From Acholeplasmataceae bacterium UBA5769 (lineage in GTDB: Bacteria; Bacillota_I; Bacilli_A; Acholeplasmatales; Acholeplasmataceae): 6,642 nucleotides of DNA. How positions within the stretch are numbered: position 1 is the stretch's first letter; every line of letters begins with the position of its first letter. Of this stretch, positions 6,591 to 6,642 are shown in pieces. The translations under genes and the position numbers were made by a program. A model generated the notes under the pieces. The model had not been told where the DNA came from. It did no database searches and saw only the letters and a list, made by a program, of their open reading frames with translations. Location of the stretch: assembly GCA_002418725.1 (NCBI GenBank), contig DIER01000035.1, positions 1-6,642 on the forward strand. The letters are read 5' to 3'.

Positions 6591-6607
6591 AATCAGTGCT
6601 GACTTAC
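6564..6607. repeat. 44-nt imperfect inverted repeat spanning the tRNA promoter
   Basis: Left arm GTAATTCAGCACCGATTA (6564-6581) and right arm TAATCAGTGCTGACTTAC (6590-6607) are complementary at 16 of 18 positions, with an 8-nt loop (6582-6589) containing most of the -10 box. The central CAGCAC/GTGCTG pairing is G/C-rich. In a transcript reading through from the ABC operon it would fold into a long hairpin, so it may help end that transcript, but no U-tract follows the right arm and it is not a textbook intrinsic terminator. It could alternatively be a protein-binding palindrome controlling tRNA transcription. Confidence 0.65.
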
Positions 6608-6611
6608 CTAC

Positions 6612-6642
6612 GGTGCACTAGCTCAGCTGGATAGAGCAACGG
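6612..6642 (+). tRNA. tRNA gene, 5' part only (probably tRNA-Arg)
   Basis: The visible part has a 7-nt acceptor 5' strand (GGTGCAC, 6612-6618), T8 and A9 (6619-6620), and a D-arm with stem GCTC/GAGC (6621-6624 with 6634-6637) around the loop AGCTGGATA, which carries the invariant A14 and GG. A26 follows, then the first four bases of the anticodon stem (ACGG). The anticodon, variable loop and T-arm lie beyond the window. The D-arm followed by AACGG is the pattern I associate with Firmicutes tRNA-Arg(TCT), so arginine is the likeliest identity, but this is memory-based inference and the anticodon is not visible. A consensus promoter lies just upstream. Confidence 0.88.

Noticed and set aside
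1..6642. A CRISPR array, mobile element, toxin-antitoxin pair or wholly new defence system
   Set aside because: Nearly every base belongs to recognisable genes of known families; no direct-repeat arrays, transposase, integrase or unexplained long gap is present.

Overview
The window reads as ordinary low-GC, Firmicutes/Mollicutes-type chromosome, densely coded on the + strand. It runs from the end of a replication/transcription core locus (dnaG-rpoD-trmK) into a three-gene drug-exporter operon, and stops inside a tRNA gene. TGA serves as a stop codon (end of dnaG, end of the first ABC gene) and the tryptophans I checked are TGG. The code is therefore the standard one, which argues against Mycoplasma or Spiroplasma. 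A Gram-positive low-GC lineage using the standard code fits (Acholeplasma/Izemoplasma-like or Erysipelotrichia-like). That placement is an impression from protein style, not a proof.

Layout: (1) 1-487, the C-terminal helicase-binding part of DNA primase, with its start outside the window; (2) 489-1757, the primary sigma factor RpoD/SigA; (3) 1744-2388, TrmK, the tRNA adenine-22 N1-methyltransferase, overlapping rpoD by 14 nt; (4) 2389-2457, a short intergenic region with a good sigma-A promoter and a near-ideal operator palindrome; (5) 2458-2889, a MarR-family regulator starting with TTG; (6) 2921-4666 and 4663-6558, two ABC half-transporters overlapping by ATGA; (7) 6559-6611, a sigma-A promoter embedded in a 44-nt imperfect inverted repeat; (8) 6612-6642, the 5' part of a tRNA gene, probably tRNA-Arg.

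How the genes work together: DnaG, RpoD and TrmK are housekeeping genes in the order typical of Firmicutes. The MarR protein most likely represses its own operon through the palindrome over the -35 box. The two ABC proteins show the complementary lesions expected of one heterodimeric multidrug exporter (EfrAB/BmrCD/LmrCD/TM287-288 type). The first carries Asp instead of the catalytic Glu and Gln instead of the switch His, and the second carries a deviant signature motif, so one ATP site is degenerate and one is canonical. Both promoters proposed here match the consensus expected for the RpoD encoded in the same window.

I see no CRISPR array, insertion sequence, phage gene or wholly unfamiliar system. 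The items most worth checking are the two inverted repeats over promoters (2380-2396 and 6564-6607) and the enlarged linker in the sigma factor. No stretch longer than 70 bases lacks a gene.
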